DNA from: Chryseobacterium sp. FP211-J200 | GTDB lineage: Bacteria; Bacteroidota; Bacteroidia; Flavobacteriales; Weeksellaceae | NCBI RefSeq assembly: GCF_001643375.1 | Contig: NZ_LSHB01000011.1 | Coordinates: 78,823 to 142,822 of the forward strand | Reading direction: 5' to 3' | DNA: 64,000 nucleotides | Shown here: positions 44,162 through 52,928 of the stretch, one piece after another | Numbering within the stretch: the first letter of the stretch is position 1 | Layout of the letters: each line of letters begins with the position of its first letter | Notes under the pieces: generated by a model | The model's input: only the letters and a program-made list of their open reading frames with translations | Database searches by the model: none | Told to the model about the DNA's origin: nothing | Made by a program: the position numbers and the translations under genes

Positions 44162-45007
44162 TTACCAATCTTTTTTCTTCAGGATATAGTAACTACTGCT
44201 TATAAAAACAATGGACCATATCACACATGCGATAACACTTCCAATAGGATATTGAAATTTGAACTCCATTCCCAGCATTTGCGCCATACTGGTTCTGACC
44301 AAAGGATTAGGAATAAGATTGGACATACTTTCCAACGGTAGATAATCTGTAAGGAAAGTCGTTGTATTTAAAACTTTAGCTTTTTCCAATTCTGTAATAT
44401 GATGTTGAATCCCAAATGTTTCAACACCAATCATGATCTTCTCCACAAACCAGAACATAAAAAATCCCAAAAACACAAAAATTGATTTTCTGAATAGGAT
44501 TGATAAAAACATCAAAAATGAAAAGAATGTAAAAAGCTTCAAAAAATAATTGAAAATGAAATAGATCTCTTTAAAGATTAAATCACTCTCCTGAGTCGCA
44601 GAATAGCTTTTGCCTAAAATAAATCCGATAATAAACACCAGCAAAGTTGAAAAACCTGTGAACACCAAGATGGTCAAGAGTTTCGAAAAGATGAATTCTT
44701 CCCTACTCAACCCGTCAATTAGATTTTGCTTGAACATCCTGTTGCTAAACTCCTGACAAATAGAGAAAACAATAATACAACCAAGGAAAATTTTCAGAAG
44801 CCCTACGATGTAAGTTGTGAAATTCCAAACGCCTGGGAAATTATACATCCCTTGCTCTTTTAAATTGACCTTGATCCCAAGTATGTCAAAATCCACCAAA
44901 CCAATAAACAGCAATCCTACTAAAACGATGAAATACAGAAGTGCAAATATTTTGAATGGCCTATAGTTCAGGTTTTTGAGATATTCTAATTTTAATAATC
45001 GTATCAT
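44162..45007 (-). CDS. ABC transporter permease (ABC-2 type)
   Basis: A 281-residue membrane protein with six hydrophobic segments, beginning MIRLLKLEYLKNLNYRPFKI, as in ABC-2-type exporters of the GldF/YhaP or lantibiotic-immunity type. Its ATG overlaps the stop of the ATPase gene by 4 bp (ATGA), so both proteins are coupled and probably form one transporter. Substrate unknown. Confidence 0.88.
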   Translation of the reverse strand: MIRLLKLEYLKNLNYRPFKIFALLYFIVLVGLLFIGLVDFDILGIKVNLKEQGMYNFPGVWNFTTYIVGLLKIFLGCIIVFSICQEFSNRMFKQNLIDGLSREEFIFSKLLTILVFTGFSTLLVFIIGFILGKSYSATQESDLIFKEIYFIFNYFLKLFTFFSFLMFLSILFRKSIFVFLGFFMFWFVEKIMIGVETFGIQHHITELEKAKVLNTTTFLTDYLPLESMSNLIPNPLVRTSMAQMLGMEFKFQYPIGSVIACVIWSIVFISSSYYILKKKDW

Positions 45008-45903
45008 GAGTTGGATTGTTTTACAAGTTCTAGGAATTGAGTTTCGAGGCTTTCTTTTTTCTTCGTGAGATGCGATAGGAAGATGCCTTTTTCGAATAGT
45101 TTTTTGTTAAGTTCCGAAGCTGAAATATCTTGTGAGATCTGCGCAATGACCAATTGGTCTTTCTCTTTCACGCTGGAGAAAATATTCAAACTATTTAATA
45201 CCGAAATTAATGACGCTGCATCATCAGACTTCAATTCAAAGAAACCTTTGGTATTGCTCATTGCATCCACTGACCCGGAATAGATCGCTGTTCCGTGCTT
45301 CAAAACGATCACGTGGCTGCAAATTTTCTCTATCTCGTCCAAAAGGTGGCTTGCTACGATAATTGTTGTTCCAGACTTCGCAATCGAGTTGATAATATCT
45401 CTGATCTGGATGATTCCTTCAGGATCCAAACCGTTTGTCGGCTCATCCAGGATCAGCACTTCTGGATTTGCCAATAGCGCCGAAGCAATTGCCAAGCGTT
45501 GTTTCATTCCCAGAGAATAAGTGGAAAAAGCATCTTTCTTTCTAGCCAGTAGATTAACGGTTTCCAAAACCTGATCGATCCTTTTAGTCGGAGCACCTTT
45601 GATTGTCGCAACGATTTCCAGATTTTTCTCAGCACTCAAGTATGGATAGAAATTGGGTTGTTCGATGATCGCACCGATTCTCTTCAAAGTGTCAGTATCT
45701 GTTCCCTCTTTTCCAAACCATTTCCAGCTTCCGGAAGTTGGATTGATGGTGGAAAGCAGCATCCCGAATGTGGTTGATTTTCCGCTTCCATTGGGTCCTA
45801 AAAGACCATAGACATTCCCTTTCTCTACATCAAAGGAAATATTGTTGACCGCTATCTGCTTGAATCGCTTGGTCAGATTTTTGACTTCCAGAATTTTTTC
45901 CAT
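45004..45903 (-). CDS. ABC transporter ATP-binding protein
   Basis: A 299-residue ATPase. Walker A is GLLGPNGSGKSTTFG (about residues 33-47), the signature is YSLGMKQRLAIASAL, and Walker B is VLILDEPTNGLDPEG, followed by the switch His in IIVASHLLDEIE. The C-terminal 80 residues extend beyond the core, as in CcmA/BcrA-type exporter subunits. It drives the permease encoded next. Confidence 0.95.
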   Translation of the reverse strand: MEKILEVKNLTKRFKQIAVNNISFDVEKGNVYGLLGPNGSGKSTTFGMLLSTINPTSGSWKWFGKEGTDTDTLKRIGAIIEQPNFYPYLSAEKNLEIVATIKGAPTKRIDQVLETVNLLARKKDAFSTYSLGMKQRLAIASALLANPEVLILDEPTNGLDPEGIIQIRDIINSIAKSGTTIIVASHLLDEIEKICSHVIVLKHGTAIYSGSVDAMSNTKGFFELKSDDAASLISVLNSLNIFSSVKEKDQLVIAQISQDISASELNKKLFEKGIFLSHLTKKKESLETQFLELVKQSNS

Positions 45904-45993
45904 ATAAATATTTAATATAAAAGTCTTGCTATTAGTACAATTGTTACTTTGATTTGTATAGTTTTTGTTAAATCAAATCAAAAGATTGAAAAA

Positions 45994-47340
45994 ATGACCC
46001 AAAACATCACCGAGTTTTCCGAAAAACTAGACATTTCCGAAGAGAGCCTCAAACAGTTTATTCAGGATTTTGACCTTGATATATCAGCTTGCCTTTCTCC
46101 GAAACTTAATATTACACAAAATTTTGAAACTTTTGCGATAGAAAATCAGGAATTTCTAAAAAAATACGACAAAGATCTGAGTGAAGAAAAAAGCATTACT
46201 CAAATCGCAGATAAAATAGATCAGCCTGTAGAAAAAGTAGAAGAGATCATCAAGAATAATGTTCCGAACATCTATGACAACGGACTTTACAGATCTTCTG
46301 TCTCAACATTTGGGATCGATCGTAAGCTGGGTGGAAATTATCAGTTCATTTATAATTATTTTGGCAACAAGTCCGAGCTTACACAGCGAGATTTTGTCGG
46401 TTACAGAGATTTGTTCTTTTATATTTATGACATGCTGGAACCATTCATCAACCCAGAACAATCCAAGAATTGGGGAATCCAAAAGGCAGCTGGAATAATC
46501 GTTTACGGACCACCGGGAAGTGGTAAGATCTTTTGGGCAAAAAAAATTGCAGAAATGATTGATTTTGAGTTTTTTGAAATCCAAAAATCCAAGTTAAAAC
46601 CCACGTCTTCGATTGATGAAAAGACAACTTTTGACAGCTATCTTTCTGAGATGTTGAAAAAGGACAAGATCATCCTGTTTTTGGAAAATTTTGATGAGAT
46701 CATGATGCAAAAAACCGAAAATCGAATCATTAGCAATAACAATGAAGAAGTTCAGGATTGCATTTTCCATAATATTGAAAAATTCGAAAAGGAAAATCTT
46801 TTAATGATCGGTTCTGCAAGAGAACTAGCGGGAATTGAACCTGAGATCATTGCGCCGGGAAGGTTCGATGTTTTGATACCGATCTTTCCACCCAACTTGC
46901 ATGAGCGTGCAGAAATGCTGCTTTACAATATGACAAAAAATCTGAGTGATGATGCCACTTTATTAAAAATATTGAAAGAAAACAAAGCGGACCAAATTCC
47001 ATTTTGGATTGAAACTGCTGAAAAAATGAAGGTCTTTTCCAACACGATGATCGTCGACTTCACACAAAGTCTTAAAAAACGGATACGAAGTTCATACCTG
47101 AAAAACAGAACGGAACAAATTATAATCAATCAAGGAATTTTGGAAGCCTCTTTCAAAGAATCTGCAGCCAAATTGACCAATGACTACCTGAACAATGTCC
47201 AGCAATTCGTTTTGGAGGCAACCACCAACTCCTATGACCGTTTTGCGAACAGAATTGAAGATCTTAAAAAAGAATTAAGTACCTACAAAGCGAAAGAAAA
47301 ACCTACAAAACCTATTGGATTCAAAACTGATGAAGCATAA
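45994..47340 (+). CDS. Divergent AAA+ ATPase (FtsH/spastin-like core, altered Walker A)
   Basis: A 448-residue cytosolic protein starting at the ATG at 45994 (MTQNITEFSEKLDISEES). The N-terminal 120 residues are charged and helical. The ATPase core has GPPGSGKI (residues 172-179) where Walker A needs Ser/Thr last, and LFLENFDE where Walker B would read DE. A sensor-like PGRFD (about 288) and the arginine region IAPGRFDVLIPIFPP are kept, as in FtsH/Cdc48-type cores. C-terminal helices are Lys/Glu-rich. It may be a pseudo-ATPase or may hydrolyse ATP weakly. Function unknown. Confidence 0.75.
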   Translation: MTQNITEFSEKLDISEESLKQFIQDFDLDISACLSPKLNITQNFETFAIENQEFLKKYDKDLSEEKSITQIADKIDQPVEKVEEIIKNNVPNIYDNGLYRSSVSTFGIDRKLGGNYQFIYNYFGNKSELTQRDFVGYRDLFFYIYDMLEPFINPEQSKNWGIQKAAGIIVYGPPGSGKIFWAKKIAEMIDFEFFEIQKSKLKPTSSIDEKTTFDSYLSEMLKKDKIILFLENFDEIMMQKTENRIISNNNEEVQDCIFHNIEKFEKENLLMIGSARELAGIEPEIIAPGRFDVLIPIFPPNLHERAEMLLYNMTKNLSDDATLLKILKENKADQIPFWIETAEKMKVFSNTMIVDFTQSLKKRIRSSYLKNRTEQIIINQGILEASFKESAAKLTNDYLNNVQQFVLEATTNSYDRFANRIEDLKKELSTYKAKEKPTKPIGFKTDEA

Positions 47341-47341
47341 A

Positions 47342-47363
47342 AAAGCCCGAAAAATCGGGCTTT
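47342..47363. terminator. Bidirectional terminator
   Basis: Arms AAAGCCCGA (47342-47350) and TCGGGCTTT (47355-47363) between convergent genes. Confidence 0.85.
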
Positions 47364-47389
47364 AATCTTTATTAATAGAATTTCGATTT

Positions 47390-48286
47390 CTATAAATTCT
47401 TATCTTCTATTTTCTTCGAAACAGCCATAGATGTTACAAGATCATTCAGTAAAGAACTAGCAGCTGTTGGCGAATTAGGTAATAAAACCAAGTTCGAACG
47501 GTTGTTGGCTCCAATAGAATGTAAAGTATCATAATGCTGGGTTACGACGATCAAGGCTGAAGCTTCATGCGCGCTGATTCCGGCAGCGTTCAGCATTTTC
47601 ACAGATTCTTCCAGACCTTTGGCAATCTCTCTTCTTTGGTCGGCGATTCCTTGTCCTTGAAGCTTTTTAGATTCCGCTTCAGCTTTTGCAACGGCTACGA
47701 TTCTTATCCTTTGAGCTTCGGATTCATATTCAGCGGCGGTTTTTTCTCGTTCTGCCGCGTTGATCCTGTTCATGGCGTGCTTTACCTGATCATCCGGGTC
47801 GATGTCTGTCACCAAAGCTTTGATGATATCATATCCGTAACTTTGCATCGCTTCCTGCAATTCTGCTTTTACAGCAACGGCGATGTCATCTTTTTTAAGG
47901 AAAACATCATCTAATTTCAGCTTCGGAACCTCTGCTCTCACCACATCAAAAACGTAAGATGTGATCTGATCATGCGGACTTTCCAATCTATAGTAAGCAT
48001 CAGCAACTTGATTTCTAATCACCTGAAACTGAACAGAGATCTTCATTTTTACAAAAACATTATCAAGTGTTTTAGTATCGATCAAAACATCCAATTGTTG
48101 AATTCTCAAATTCATTCTTTTTGAGATCTGATCGATAAATGGAATTTTCAAATGTAATCCCGCATGTCTTGCAGAATGGAATTTGCCCAAACGCTCGACG
48201 AGTGCTGCAGTTTCTTGTTTCACCGTAAAGAACGACGCAAAAAGTGTGATCAATCCAAAGAATACTATTACTCCGATGTATATCAT
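47390..48286 (-). CDS. SPFH/band 7 (stomatin-like) membrane protein
   Basis: A 298-residue protein with one N-terminal TM helix (about 2-20) followed by the band 7 domain (VKQETAALVERLGKFHSARH, PGLHLKIPF-like GLHLKIPFIDQISKRMNLR), then a coiled Lys/Glu/Ala-rich segment (EAQRIRIVAVAKAEAESKKL) and a C-terminal hydrophobic region. Stomatin-like SPFH proteins form membrane scaffolds and often guard membrane proteases, but no NfeD-like protease gene lies next to it. Monocistronic. Confidence 0.92.
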   Translation of the reverse strand: MIYIGVIVFFGLITLFASFFTVKQETAALVERLGKFHSARHAGLHLKIPFIDQISKRMNLRIQQLDVLIDTKTLDNVFVKMKISVQFQVIRNQVADAYYRLESPHDQITSYVFDVVRAEVPKLKLDDVFLKKDDIAVAVKAELQEAMQSYGYDIIKALVTDIDPDDQVKHAMNRINAAEREKTAAEYESEAQRIRIVAVAKAEAESKKLQGQGIADQRREIAKGLEESVKMLNAAGISAHEASALIVVTQHYDTLHSIGANNRSNLVLLPNSPTAASSLLNDLVTSMAVSKKIEDKNL

Positions 48287-48420
48287 AATTTGTAAATTTT
48301 CCTAAAGATAGGATTTTTATAAAAGATTAGCAAGTCAAATCCAATATTGACAAATCATCAAACATTAAAACCAATCATTAAACAAATCACATTTAAACCT
48401 TGTTTTATGTAACATTTTAT

Positions 48421-48428
48421 TAAATTTG
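48421..48428 (+). promoter_or_regulatory. Putative promoter: -7 box TAAATTTG with -33 TTG
   Basis: Exact TAnnTTTG match 20 bp before the ATG at 48449, with TTG at 48400-48402, an 18-bp spacer. This is the best -33/-7 pair seen in the window. Confidence 0.55.
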
Positions 48429-48448
48429 TTGTCATAATAAATCTATAT

Positions 48449-49768
48449 ATGAAGAAAAAAATATTTTTTGCAATTGCAGGAATCTTTACCAGTTCGATTT
48501 TTTCTGCACAGAATGTTTCGGTTTTCAACGACGTTCCCTTCTACAGTATGTATCATTATCTAGGCGAAGGACAGACGATGCCACCCGAAGCTTTTTCTCA
48601 AATCCCAGCTGGCGCGATCAGGCTCCACGCCTACGAGCAGGACATCATTTCAAGAAAATTGACGGACGCAGAGATCTCGTCCATTGGAAGCAGCGTAATG
48701 ATGAATATCACTTTGATCGCCGCTTGTGATAACTACGACAGGATCGCAGGTGTCAATTTGGTTTTAGTCCCTAAGGGAAGCACAAGCTATACTTTCAATC
48801 AGGCAGATATCAAAAGGATCGAGATCGGAAGGTTTATCACGCCTTTCATGAATAAAAACAAATTAACTACGCAAGTTCCATACAGCTATAAGGTAGATAA
48901 TATCTCAAATATCCTGCATGATTCTGCGTTGGCTGCCAGTTATGATTTCTGGATTGAGTTCCGTGCTGATGGTTATTCTGCTGCTGCAAATACAGAAGTG
49001 ATTGGTTGTGCAGACAGAACAGACGTGTTCCGAGGTAATCTGGAATTTGTTTCGAGCGGAACTCCAGCTCCAACACAAAATTTCTTATTACCGATCTCTT
49101 ACCGTGACAATCTGAATAATTACAACGCAACAGATGTTCCTGGCCAGACCACAAGATTGGTCACTTTTACTTTGGAACAGCCTGTGGCAAACGCGAGCCT
49201 GCATTTGATTACTTCCAATCATGGATCTAACCCAGCTGGGGAAGAATATGTGAGAAGGATTCATTATGTTTATCTGGACAATGAATTGGTTTACGAATAT
49301 GAGCCGGGCGGGAAAAATTGCGAAGACTACAGACAATACAACACGCAAGTCAACGGAATCTATAACACAACACCAAAAACACTGAGAGGTTGGGTCTCCT
49401 GGAACAACTGGTGTCCAGGTGACGCTATTCCTAATCGTGAAGTGAATCTAGGGAATCTCTCCGCCGGCACACATACCATAAAGCTTGATGTGCCAACAGC
49501 GGTTTTTAAAGATGGACAAGGCTACTTCCCAATCTCTATGTATCTTCAAAACAGTACAAGTGGGCAGATCATCTGTGCCGAACCGAGCGACTTCAAAATC
49601 ACGAGTCAGGTCGGACAAACGAGTACTCTAGGATGGAAGGAAAATGGAACGTCTACAAATTGGGAAACAGTTTGGAGCAGAAAATCAGTTTATACACCAG
49701 TTTACGAATTCACTCATCAAATTGAAAACACACCTATTGACTCACAATCTGACCTTACGAAAAACTAG
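48449..49768 (+). CDS. PNGase F-like peptide:N-glycosidase, cut short by in-frame TAG
   Basis: Related to peptide-N4-(N-acetyl-beta-glucosaminyl)asparagine amidase F, which removes N-glycans from glycoproteins. Signal peptide to FSAQ. Residues matching the PNGase F catalytic set are visible: Asp97 in CDNYDR (PNGase F Asp60), Glu170 in FWIEF (Glu118) and Glu264 in GEEYVRR (Glu206). EIGRFITPF (125-133) and WNNWCPGDAIPNREV are also shared. A fibronectin III-like part starts at about residue 385. The frame stops at TAG 49766-49768 (AAC-TAG-CTT) but continues open in the same frame to 50095, so this is a recent nonsense mutation or a sequencing error. Confidence 0.8.
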   Translation: MKKKIFFAIAGIFTSSIFSAQNVSVFNDVPFYSMYHYLGEGQTMPPEAFSQIPAGAIRLHAYEQDIISRKLTDAEISSIGSSVMMNITLIAACDNYDRIAGVNLVLVPKGSTSYTFNQADIKRIEIGRFITPFMNKNKLTTQVPYSYKVDNISNILHDSALAASYDFWIEFRADGYSAAANTEVIGCADRTDVFRGNLEFVSSGTPAPTQNFLLPISYRDNLNNYNATDVPGQTTRLVTFTLEQPVANASLHLITSNHGSNPAGEEYVRRIHYVYLDNELVYEYEPGGKNCEDYRQYNTQVNGIYNTTPKTLRGWVSWNNWCPGDAIPNREVNLGNLSAGTHTIKLDVPTAVFKDGQGYFPISMYLQNSTSGQIICAEPSDFKITSQVGQTSTLGWKENGTSTNWETVWSRKSVYTPVYEFTHQIENTPIDSQSDLTKN

Positions 49769-50095
49769 CTTTACGAAAGTTATGTAAAATCAAAATGTAC
49801 AGATGATCTTCACAGCATTTGGAGAGGTCCTATATATTCAACTGTTATAAAATTGGGAACTGATGAATCTTCTCTTACAAAAGTATCAGTTTATCCAAAC
49901 CCAACAAAAGATTTTGTCAATATCAATTCTTCTTCGAAAGTAACAAAAGTAACTATTTTCAGTGCGGATGGAAAACAATTGGCAGAAGATTCTTCCACGA
50001 AAATCAATATCTCTAAACTACCAGCAGGTATTTATCTTATGAAAATCGATTTTGCTGATGGGAAGTCTTCAACTCAGAAGATTGTGAAACAATAA
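49769..50095 (+). pseudogene. Severed C-terminal tail: rest of FN3-like domain and T9SS sorting domain
   Basis: Reads on in the frame of the preceding gene: LYESYVKSKCTDD, IWRGPIYSTVIKLG (typical end of the FN3-like domain), then SVYPNPTKDFVNINSS and a sorting tail ending IVKQ. Without it the enzyme could not be exported through the type IX system to the surface. The internal ATG at 49853 lies within the domain and is not a credible independent start. Confidence 0.75.
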
Positions 50096-50126
50096 TTTTT
50101 CTAAGGAATAATAAAAATTAAAACTA

Positions 50127-50161
50127 AAAAAAGAGCAGCATAGATTTATGCTGCTCTTTTT
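50127..50161 (+). terminator. Rho-independent terminator after the PNGase F-like gene
   Basis: Arms AAAAAGAGCAGCATA (50127-50141) and TATGCTGCTCTTTTT (50147-50161), 15 bp perfect. Confidence 0.9.
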
Positions 50162-50178
50162 AGTTTGGAATGACAAAT

Positions 50179-50982
50179 CTAATAAGGCTGTAGAACTGTC
50201 ACAGTCATTGTAGATTGTGACATATCTTGATTCATGAATGTCAGATCCACTGGCGTTCCTACTCCCAGATTGACCAAATCTGTCCCAGAACCAAGATTTC
50301 TATTACTGCATGCAGCAGAAACTGTGTAAATTCCCGGATCCAGATTATCCAATGTCACATTGAGATTGAAGATCTTGTACGATCCACTGTCACCTCTTAC
50401 AACATCGGACCTTACCGCTTTCAGTTCTTCAGGACCAGAATCTTTCTTCACATAAATTCCGCAGGCGAAACTTGCCGAGTAATTTCCACTTGGCGTAGCT
50501 CTTGCAATTTGGGCATTGGTTTGAAAAGACAAAATCGCTTTGGACTTTTTAGTAGTATCAGTAATACTGAAAGTGTCTGTATTACCAGATAATTTTGCCC
50601 AATTAGGAGTCGTAGTATTTGTCGAAGTTGTAAATGCAGAATTGAGAAGATAGGCATTTGTGGAGCCCGTTGTTGAAAATTTCATACCAGTCCTGTCCGT
50701 GGTTGTATTAAGATAGGTATATGTCAAACTTCCCGTCCCGTCTGCAATTTTGATTGATTTATATTCATCAGAAAGCAATATAGTTCCTGTCACGCTGAAT
50801 ATTTGACCATCTGTTCCAGCTGAACCTTTTGTGGTATCAGTTCCATTGAGTCGAAATTCTTTTCTAATATTAAGTCCGCCATTCACGTCCAATGTTTTCT
50901 CTGGGGTCAAAGTTTTTATACCCACTTGTGAATATCCGAAGGCACAAAAGCTCAATAAGAAGGATGTATAAATTGTTTTCAT
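50179..50982 (-). CDS. Secreted protein of a tandem trio (third gene)
   Basis: A 267-residue protein with a signal peptide (to GYSQ) directly followed by VGIKTLTPEKTLDVNGGLNI, the motif shared by all three proteins. Then comes a SAGTDGQIFSVTG segment and a variable beta-rich body. The VGI-T-P-LDVNG start is common in Bacteroidota surface proteins (tail-fibre-like architecture). Its ATG overlaps the stop of the second gene by 4 bp. Function unknown; no sorting domain is seen. Confidence 0.75.
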   Translation of the reverse strand: MKTIYTSFLLSFCAFGYSQVGIKTLTPEKTLDVNGGLNIRKEFRLNGTDTTKGSAGTDGQIFSVTGTILLSDEYKSIKIADGTGSLTYTYLNTTTDRTGMKFSTTGSTNAYLLNSAFTTSTNTTTPNWAKLSGNTDTFSITDTTKKSKAILSFQTNAQIARATPSGNYSASFACGIYVKKDSGPEELKAVRSDVVRGDSGSYKIFNLNVTLDNLDPGIYTVSAACSNRNLGSGTDLVNLGVGTPVDLTFMNQDMSQSTMTVTVLQPY

Positions 50983-51818
50983 AGGATTGAGAATATATCT
51001 GTAAAGTTTTCTGGAACTTCATAAACGTCCACTTTCAAAGAGGCTTGCGTCATGAAGTTATTTACGTTATTGGCTGCGGTCATGGATGGAACTCCTATTC
51101 CGAGCACAATATTGTTGTCGGTTGTATACCTTGCACATGCAACTCTGACAGTATGATCACCTTTTGAAAGGTTAGACGCTCCACCTATCTGATTGTGCGT
51201 CAGAAATGTACTTTCTGCAGTATTGGAAGTGAACAACGTGTTCAATCTAATACTCTGAAGCTTATCATCTACAAAAATACCACAAGCATACATTTGGTTG
51301 GAGCCTAATATTGCCGTATTATTTTGCTGAACGACGGTCTCAAATTGAAAGTAAACCTTACTTTCAATACTATTGACAACAAAAGGTTTTGCAAGACCAG
51401 TGATCTCCTTGAATCCTTTTGTAGTGATCAATGTTGTGATATCTGCCCCTTTGACAAGATCGGCAGCAATCGTAGCAGGCGAAGTTGCAGTACTCAATGA
51501 AACACCCTGTCCTGTTGTATTGGAGGCAGTATTGAAATCTTTAAATGAATCATTGAAAATCAAATAGAATTTGAAAGATTCATAATCTGGGACCTTGAGA
51601 GCCTTCCAAGTCGGCGCTACTCCAGCACCTCTTGAGACCAAGACCTGACCCGTTTGGCCTGGTGACAATACACCGTTATTATCCAAAAAAAGTTTCCCTT
51701 TCTTATTAAAATCTCCATTGACGTCAAGTGATGATTGAGGTTTTTCTGTCATTACACCTACTTGTCCGTAGAGTGTAGAAGCCAATAGGAATAGTATTAA
51801 ATTAATTGTAGTTTTCAT
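50979..51818 (-). CDS. Secreted protein of a tandem trio (second gene)
   Basis: A 279-residue protein with a signal peptide (to LYGQ) followed by VGVMTEKPQSSLDVNGDFNK and the segment LSPGQTGQVLVSRGAGVAPT, also seen in the first gene of the trio. The rest is threonine/serine-rich, beta-like, and unlike the paralogs. It starts 2 bp after the stop of the first gene and overlaps the third by 4 bp. Function unknown. Confidence 0.75.
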   Translation of the reverse strand: MKTTINLILFLLASTLYGQVGVMTEKPQSSLDVNGDFNKKGKLFLDNNGVLSPGQTGQVLVSRGAGVAPTWKALKVPDYESFKFYLIFNDSFKDFNTASNTTGQGVSLSTATSPATIAADLVKGADITTLITTKGFKEITGLAKPFVVNSIESKVYFQFETVVQQNNTAILGSNQMYACGIFVDDKLQSIRLNTLFTSNTAESTFLTHNQIGGASNLSKGDHTVRVACARYTTDNNIVLGIGVPSMTAANNVNNFMTQASLKVDVYEVPENFTDIFSIL

Positions 51819-51820
51819 AA

Positions 51821-52645
51821 TTATGGTGCAAAAATTATTAGTTGAGTGATATCGATCTTGAAAAAGGATTTCAAAGCAAAACTGTTGGAACCCGTATTAG
51901 CAACAGTTACAGAGCCAGATTGGTAAGTCGGGATGTTGGAACCGATGGAAAAGTAGTTATTAAGATCTATGGTAGCGATCTTCCGACAGGCTACATCCAT
52001 CGTATAGACTCCAATCGGACTATTCTGTTCACTGTAATTCAGTGTGAACATATATTGCGTTGGTGTATTGCTGTAGGCCGCGCTAATTTTGTCAGGCCTC
52101 AAGGCAACGAGTTTGTTATCCTTGAAAATACCACATATAAACTTGACTGTACTTCCAACTGTAGAACCAACGATCTCGACACCGGTCTGGGTCTGATATA
52201 CCAGTTTATTTTCGGAAAACTTGACCTCCATCTGCGTTGTGAGATTTGGGATCTTTGTCCACTTGCTATCCAGCGGGTCTCCAATAGAACTTGTATAGAC
52301 GCCATCACCAGCAACTCCCGCAGAAAAATTTGTGATACCAAGCTCAGATTCGCTCAGATAGGTGTTGGTCAATTTATAAGTTCCATCTTCTACAAATGGT
52401 GCTTTCACATACTTCCATGTTGGCGGTAAACCTTCACCTTGAGAGACAAGAACTTGATTAGTTTCACCAGGATTTCCCTTGGCAAGGTCAGTTCCTCCCA
52501 GACTCAATTCGTTTCGTAAAGCAACATCACCGTTGACATCTAATGTCGAATTGGGTTTTTCTGTTCCGATACCTACTTGGGAAAAAAATTTAGACGAAAA
52601 GACAAGACTGCTTATTAGAAGTAAGCTTCCTACATATTTTTGCAT
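51821..52645 (-). CDS. Secreted protein of a tandem trio (first gene)
   Basis: A 274-residue protein with a signal peptide (to KFFSQ) followed by VGIGTEKPNSTLDVNGDVAL, then NPGETNQVLVSQGEGLPPTW, the same module as in the second gene. The body is serine/threonine-rich with a C-terminal hydrophobic end. First of three operonic paralogs. The shared N-terminal module and distinct bodies suggest related surface subunits; function unknown. Confidence 0.75.
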   Translation of the reverse strand: MQKYVGSLLLISSLVFSSKFFSQVGIGTEKPNSTLDVNGDVALRNELSLGGTDLAKGNPGETNQVLVSQGEGLPPTWKYVKAPFVEDGTYKLTNTYLSESELGITNFSAGVAGDGVYTSSIGDPLDSKWTKIPNLTTQMEVKFSENKLVYQTQTGVEIVGSTVGSTVKFICGIFKDNKLVALRPDKISAAYSNTPTQYMFTLNYSEQNSPIGVYTMDVACRKIATIDLNNYFSIGSNIPTYQSGSVTVANTGSNSFALKSFFKIDITQLIIFAP

Positions 52646-52928
52646 AATAAATCATTTGTGTTGAGACAAAACTAAACAATGCTTTTTTAAACAAAAACTA
52701 CAGACAAACCAATGATAAAGTGTTTGATTTACAATAATCTAAAAAATATTGGGTTATGAAAAGAAATAGTCAACCAATAATCATTTACCTTATGGTAGTT
52801 TCCTTAATTTTGACATGAAAAAAAAATTTTCATTTTAGATCTTTTTAACATTTATAAAGATTTCCTTAATCATTTGGAAACAAATCTGTTAACTTTAGAT
52901 ACTTTCCTTATCATAATAAATTGTAGTA

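Noticed and set aside
49853..50095. Independent 80-aa T9SS sorting-domain gene
   Set aside because: It is in the same frame as the PNGase F-like gene and continues its FN3-like domain; the ATG lies inside that domain.
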